From the NCBI GenBank assembly GCA_037446075.1, contig JBBIJH010000035.1, forward strand, positions 1 to 20,351: DNA of 20,351 nt, given 5' to 3'. The notes below the pieces were generated by a model. The model was not told the DNA's origin and ran no database searches. It was given only the letters and a program-made list of their open reading frames with translations. Both the position numbers and the translations under genes were made by a program. Shown piece after piece: positions 16,567-20,351 of the stretch. How positions within the stretch are numbered: the first letter of the stretch is position 1; each line of letters begins with the position of its first letter. The stretch is from JBBIJH01 sp037446075 (GTDB lineage: Bacteria; Bacteroidota; Ignavibacteria; UBA10030; JAHEZR01).

Positions 16567-17521
16567 GGGCCTCACGGATCCTGTTCCTGGTGCTCTGTAG
16601 CAAAACACGCTGCGCCAATCGGTGCCACAGCTGGCGGCCGGTAGGAACTGGAGTTGAGATCGTACTGAAATTCAACAAGACAAGTTCTGAGTAAAGATTA
16701 TCGATCTGTTCCGGTTCAAGACGGGCGGATCTGTACAGCCGAGGCGGGTCCAGGGACAGCGTGTAGCTAAACGGCAAATGAACGTTTCGGACAAGCCTGG
16801 AATCGACAACAATGAATGGAATCTTCGTGATGCTTATGATCTTCGATCGAATAACACCGTGGTACTCCCGAAACCGAATAGGGTTACTCAGATAGTGGAT
16901 GTAATTATACGAATACTTCGTTAGATTCTTCACAGTACTGAAAATGAGATAGCAGTAACCATTCGGCCCATAGAGCAGCAAATGGTTGCAGGAAGTAAGG
17001 TTTTCATGATCCCGAAAGAGCTTCAGATCGTTCCCCTTAAGCACAGTCTCTATCTCGTTCTGCTCTTGAGTCAGCCGGACATCACTAGGTCCACGAGCGA
17101 GCGGATAGGGCAAAAGAACTTTCAATTCGGACTCCAGTTCCCTGAAACCCAATCGCTTCATGATGCGAAGGACTTTGTCCGATGCGCTCAGATCAGTAAG
17201 GGTGTGGTCTTTCAGCTTCAAGGCAGGGAGAATCAATGCCAAGCTCTGGTCCCGATATTTTTCTCTCACGATCCAGCTGGTAAGATTGCAGAAACTTTCC
17301 ATTTGGTTGTCAATCCACCTCTTGCTAAAAATCAATCCCAGGAAGCCAACGATCTCTCTGCCATCGAATAATCCGTAGCCGCAGTAGTCTTCTTCCCGAT
17401 CCCATCGGTAGTCGAATATCCGTTTCCAATCGGTTTCCGTCAGATAGGGATTGTTCAGGTCAAGGAGGAGAGGATAGACCTCCTGAAACATCGACCGCTC
17501 AATTCGGCGAAGTGTGATCAT
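16550..17521 (-). CDS. GNAT-like acyltransferase, candidate user of the aminoacyl carrier protein
   Basis: This is a 323-residue protein. The N-terminal ~145 residues look like a GNAT fold. Features are GYGLFDGREIVGFLGLIFSK (beta2-beta4), CNLTSWIVREKYRDQSLAL (beta4 and the acyl-CoA-binding loop/helix) and DKVLRIMKRLGFRELES (the C-terminal GNAT helix and strand). The usual QxxGxG loop is degenerate (KYRDQSLA), as expected if the donor is not acetyl-CoA. Residues ~150-300 form a second domain that I do not recognise, possibly another GNAT half. It starts 2 bp after the methyltransferase-fusion stop and overlaps the carrier gene. The placement suggests that it moves the carrier-bound aminoacyl group onto a sugar amine; this is inference. 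Confidence 0.75.
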   Translation of the reverse strand: MITLRRIERSMFQEVYPLLLDLNNPYLTETDWKRIFDYRWDREEDYCGYGLFDGREIVGFLGLIFSKRWIDNQMESFCNLTSWIVREKYRDQSLALILPALKLKDHTLTDLSASDKVLRIMKRLGFRELESELKVLLPYPLARGPSDVRLTQEQNEIETVLKGNDLKLFRDHENLTSCNHLLLYGPNGYCYLIFSTVKNLTKYSYNYIHYLSNPIRFREYHGVIRSKIISITKIPFIVVDSRLVRNVHLPFSYTLSLDPPRLYRSARLEPEQIDNLYSELVLLNFSTISTPVPTGRQLWHRLAQRVLLQSTRNRIREAHAEGG

Positions 17522-17523
17522 TC

Positions 17524-18945
17524 CTAGCGTCTCTCAAAAAGGATCAGCACGCGCTCCCCGGGAGAAGAGGGTAGAGTCGCCACAGGACGAAACCCTCTTT
17601 TCAGGCTATCGATAAAATTGTCGAGGGTGTAAGGAAAACGAGGCTCGGCAGGTCTACCGACAATTCCTGGATCCTCCCAGGGAACAAACTCCACCAGCAA
17701 CCATTTTGTGGTAAACGTTGCCAACGCTTCTCCGATCTGCTCAAAAGTCAGATGCTCATCAAATACGAGTTGATGGATCAGGGAGAGTGCGAGGACAAGA
17801 CTGCAACCAAGCCGTTGGGATGCAGGAGCGATCACCCGATTTCCAACGCCTTGACCCGCGGAAGGGTATCGGATGTCCATAACCAAGGGTAAGACGGGGA
17901 GGTTTTTCGCGCGGGCAAACCGATAACACTCGGCCACCCTGCGATCGTCCACATCTACCGCCACCACTCTGCTTCCATTGAGTGTAGCCAGGTGTACAAA
18001 CGAGCCCCGGTTACATCGGACATCCAAGACAGTGTCAGGACGTAGTTCAGACAAGACTTTCTTGACCTCAAGATATTTTTGAGTCGCTTGATCTGCAGGG
18101 GAAAACGAGGACGAAAAGTTTTTGGTATTTGCTCTCTCCGCTGGGCCTGAGGACGGCAAGGGGACATGTTCGAGTACCTGGCGAAGCCGTTGCAACCGAC
18201 GGGGGAGCTTCTCCTCCCGATGGCGCTCTTGCCAAACGCTTCTGAGGGTTTTCAGCCCGATCCTTCCTGCACGATGTAGATGTCGAGGTACCCTCTTTGC
18301 GGCGGCTGACAATAACTTTTTCATCTTTGGACGAAGTTCCCGGCAGCTCATGAAATCTGCAAACTTCTGGAATTCTGTATACTCATACTGTGCCAGGAGC
18401 CATCGAGCGACACTTCCATATCCCTGAGCCGTGATCTGAAGAGGGTAAACGAAATAGCGGTGAAAGTCTTCAAGAAACATTTTGCTATGAGTAGTGTCTA
18501 TTTCTGGGTTCTCTGGAATAATGGAGCAGAAGTCGACGAGCATTGGATGGCAGTCATCAAACAACATGTCCCACGGGCTGACTCCTTCCAGCGTCAGACC
18601 ATGGTGAGCAAGTTCTGCCATCATCTCGATTATGAGCAACCCTGCATCTTTGAGCATTTCCGGGCACCATTCGTTGGGATACGACACAAACGGGAGCTGG
18701 CGGTGTTTGACAACCAGGGGATAATCAGGTAATGACAGATCGGTCAACTCCGTTCCCACGAGGAATTTCTTCTCAACTAACCGTCGAACAATGCCATCTT
18801 CGAATAGCTTTCTGTAGAAGGCAACATACGGCGCTCGAATCCCCCGATACAGCTCCCCTCTCCACGAAAAGACCCTCCCCACGTTGTCGCAAAATGACAT
18901 GGGATGGAAATTGATTTCTTGAACCGGTATCTGCTCCGCTCCCAT
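17524..18945 (-). CDS. Kinase-like plus SAM methyltransferase fusion (NoeA-like)
   Basis: This is a 473-residue protein. The ATG at 18945 is chosen because it overlaps the Wzt stop as TAATG and has GGGGA upstream; the ATG at 18969 is less likely. The N-terminal half resembles a protein-kinase-like/aminoglycoside-phosphotransferase fold, with HHGLTLEGVSPWDMLFDDC (114-132) and PMLVDFCSI in place of a catalytic loop and metal site. Residues ~290-473 form a class I methyltransferase with motif I VLDVRCNRGSF (306-316), VVAVDVDDRRV, LALSLIHQLVF and VEFVPWEDP. This arrangement is known in methyltransferases annotated as NoeA-like in polysaccharide loci. Motif I has Arg where Gly is usual (DVRCNRG rather than DLGCNTG). 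The acceptor is unknown; a sugar or aminoacyl group of the exported glycan is likely. Confidence 0.82.
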   Translation of the reverse strand: MGAEQIPVQEINFHPMSFCDNVGRVFSWRGELYRGIRAPYVAFYRKLFEDGIVRRLVEKKFLVGTELTDLSLPDYPLVVKHRQLPFVSYPNEWCPEMLKDAGLLIIEMMAELAHHGLTLEGVSPWDMLFDDCHPMLVDFCSIIPENPEIDTTHSKMFLEDFHRYFVYPLQITAQGYGSVARWLLAQYEYTEFQKFADFMSCRELRPKMKKLLSAAAKRVPRHLHRAGRIGLKTLRSVWQERHREEKLPRRLQRLRQVLEHVPLPSSGPAERANTKNFSSSFSPADQATQKYLEVKKVLSELRPDTVLDVRCNRGSFVHLATLNGSRVVAVDVDDRRVAECYRFARAKNLPVLPLVMDIRYPSAGQGVGNRVIAPASQRLGCSLVLALSLIHQLVFDEHLTFEQIGEALATFTTKWLLVEFVPWEDPGIVGRPAEPRFPYTLDNFIDSLKRGFRPVATLPSSPGERVLILFERR

Positions 18946-20219
18946 TACGCTTCCCCGTCTGTTGACCATTTGTGCTTTATCACCGTTAGCATCCAGTGCC
19001 GCGGGGGATATTTGCTCGTTCTGTATTGTCCCTTCTCTTCTACTACGTCAAAAAATTTTGCATACTGGATATAGTCCGCTTGGGCTTTTCCTTTTTTGAC
19101 CGCTAGGTTTACAAAGCAACGTCCTGGTGTCAGATTGATTGGTTCGGTCACACAGGTGACGAATCCTTCCGGCGGCAGAGATTCCGGAAGCTCGCCGGAG
19201 GCATCACTGCTGAGTAGAAATATTCCGCGGCTACTTTCATAATCGTAGACCAAGATCTGGAAATCAGGGAAACGCACAGGAGCCTGGCTGCGGTATCCAA
19301 TTGTTACTTGCAATCGGCTGCTAGGACGAATCACCTTATCATCGTCTTTACTCTCAATCGTTACAGAAGTTAGCCTCACACTTCCGTCCCCAGACCGATC
19401 CGCCCTCTGATCAAGCGGAAGATCTCTCTCCGGGCTAGCGGACTCCAGATAGTGCTGAGTTACTTCTCTTGATTCCCCGTCTTCGATCAGTCTCCCGGCC
19501 TCCAACCGCAGTGCCCTTTGGCACAAGGACTGAACAGCTGCCATATTATGGCTGACGAACAGGATTGTCCGACCCTCTTTCGTCGCTACGTTCTCCATTT
19601 TGCCCAGACATTTTCTCTGGAAGGCAGCATCACCAACGGCCAAGACTTCATCAACAATCAGGATCTCCGGCTCCAGGTGTGCTGCCACCGCGAATGCGAG
19701 TCTCACATACATCCCGGAGGAATAGCGTTTGACAGGGGTATCCAGGAATTTTTCTACCTCCGAGAAATCGACGATCTCATCAAATTTCTTCTGTATTTCC
19801 GCTTTCCTCATTCCAAGAATCGCTCCGTTGAGATAGATGTTTTCTCTACCGGTCAATTCTGGATGAAACCCGGTACCCACCTCGAGCAAACTTGCCACCC
19901 GCCCTCGCAATGAGATGCGTCCCTCAGTGGGCTCCGTGACCCGGCTAAGGATCTTCAGGAGCGTTGATTTTCCCGCGCCGTTCCGTCCGATGATACCGAT
20001 GCGCTCACCTGACTGTACTTCGAATGAGATCTCCTTCAATGCCCATAGTTCTTCAAGCGTTAAGTTCGACGTACCGGCAAATGGACTTCGTAGCGTTCGG
20101 GCAAGGGACTTTGTCGATCGTGTCAAAAAGTCTTTAAATGTCGGATGCCTATCAAGCTGTCGATGGCCGATGAGGTATTTCTTCCCGAGACCTTCTACCC
20201 TGATTGCGTACCCGCTCAT
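18945..20219 (-). CDS. wzt: ABC transporter ATPase of polysaccharide exporter, Wzt type with C-terminal domain
   Basis: This protein has 424 residues from ATG 20219, preceded by GAGAGAAAGAGAA; a GTG at 20234 would add five residues. Walker A is GRNGAGKST (78-86). The Q-loop region, signature RYSSGMYVRLAFA (165-177), Walker B ILIVDE (186-191) and switch His224 (SHNM) are all intact. ELTGRENIYLNGAILGM is diagnostic for the polysaccharide-export (ABC-2/KpsT-Wzt) group. Residues ~270-424 form an immunoglobulin-like C-terminal domain of the kind that in O-antigen Wzt proteins recognises the modified non-reducing end of the glycan. With the permease upstream it exports undecaprenyl-linked polysaccharide. 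The C-terminal domain predicts that a terminal modification gates export, and the downstream modification genes could make that cap. Confidence 0.93.
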   Translation of the reverse strand: MSGYAIRVEGLGKKYLIGHRQLDRHPTFKDFLTRSTKSLARTLRSPFAGTSNLTLEELWALKEISFEVQSGERIGIIGRNGAGKSTLLKILSRVTEPTEGRISLRGRVASLLEVGTGFHPELTGRENIYLNGAILGMRKAEIQKKFDEIVDFSEVEKFLDTPVKRYSSGMYVRLAFAVAAHLEPEILIVDEVLAVGDAAFQRKCLGKMENVATKEGRTILFVSHNMAAVQSLCQRALRLEAGRLIEDGESREVTQHYLESASPERDLPLDQRADRSGDGSVRLTSVTIESKDDDKVIRPSSRLQVTIGYRSQAPVRFPDFQILVYDYESSRGIFLLSSDASGELPESLPPEGFVTCVTEPINLTPGRCFVNLAVKKGKAQADYIQYAKFFDVVEEKGQYRTSKYPPRHWMLTVIKHKWSTDGEA

Positions 20220-20234
20220 TTCTCTTTCTCTCAC

Positions 20235-20351
20235 TTAAATAAAATCAGCAAAGGAGCGCTCCGACCCCCGGAAAAACCAGATACCGGTTAATAGAACAAG
20301 GACGACGACGATGCAAGAAAGGATACATCCCGGCCAGTAGACGTCAAACTC
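20235..20351 (-). CDS. wzm: ABC-2 polysaccharide export permease, C-terminal end (Wzm type, 5' end beyond window)
   Basis: The last 38 codons of a minus-strand gene enter from the right edge and end at TAA 20235-20237. They encode a hydrophobic helix (CILSCIVVVLVLLTGIWFF) followed by RGSERSFADFI, the characteristic end of ABC-2 polysaccharide permeases (FRxxExxFADxI). The stop lies 15 bp upstream of the Wzt start, so the two genes form the usual exporter pair. Only this fragment is visible, so the family call rests on the C-terminus and the neighbour. Confidence 0.8.
   Translation of the reverse strand, partial: EFDVYWPGCILSCIVVVLVLLTGIWFFRGSERSFADFI

Noticed and set aside
16982..17371. 129-codon plus-strand open frame
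   Set aside because: It is the complement of the GNAT-like gene; the minus-strand product has coherent domain structure and operon spacing.

Overview
The window is a chromosomal fragment, probably from a Gram-negative (diderm) bacterium. The evidence is a Wzm/Wzt-type polysaccharide ABC exporter at the right end, a lipobox protein, and several glycosyltransferases of cell-surface polysaccharide type. I cannot name the lineage. The chitinase/fibronectin-III architecture with a GWSMISSF-like C-terminal segment is reminiscent of Ignavibacteria/Bacteroidota-type secreted proteins, but some starts have clear Shine-Dalgarno sequences, so this stays a guess. Every supported gene lies on the minus strand, so transcription runs right to left.

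Right half, in transcription order. It begins with the end of an ABC-2 permease (20235-20351) and the Wzt ATPase with a C-terminal cargo-type domain (18945-20219). Next comes a kinase-like/methyltransferase fusion coupled to it by TAATG (17524-18945), a two-part GNAT-like acyltransferase (16550-17521) and a stand-alone carrier protein (16285-16566). These are followed by a class II synthetase-like amino acid:[carrier protein] ligase (15367-16263), a second SAM methyltransferase (14543-15349) and a cysteine-cluster protein broken by a one-base frameshift (13751-14502). From ligase to exporter the genes touch, overlap or are separated by 21 bp or less. I infer a module that activates an amino acid on a carrier protein and uses it to decorate the exported glycan, perhaps with methylation.

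Middle. Two paralogous GT2 glycosyltransferases (12765-13643 and 10523-11533) flank a CE4 polysaccharide deacetylase (11594-12640). Two GT4 glycosyltransferases (9216-10481 and 8036-9190), a CelD/BioF2-like GNAT acyltransferase (6727-7908) and a truncated, frameshifted SGNH-hydrolase remnant (6386-6646) follow.

Left part. There are two paralogous GH18 chitinase-like enzymes. One is a compact predicted lipoprotein (5126-6268). The other is a very large secreted protein with GH18, FN3x3, a carbohydrate-binding-like module, another FN3 and a further domain that runs off the window (1-2887). A 2.2-kb gap between them (2888-5125) holds no convincing intact gene, only a candidate promoter, a few small palindromes and an ORF broken by an in-frame TGA.

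Together the genes look like a surface-polysaccharide assembly, modification and export locus followed by secreted glycosidases that may act on amino-sugar polymers. Nothing here is a mobile element, CRISPR array, tRNA or rRNA.
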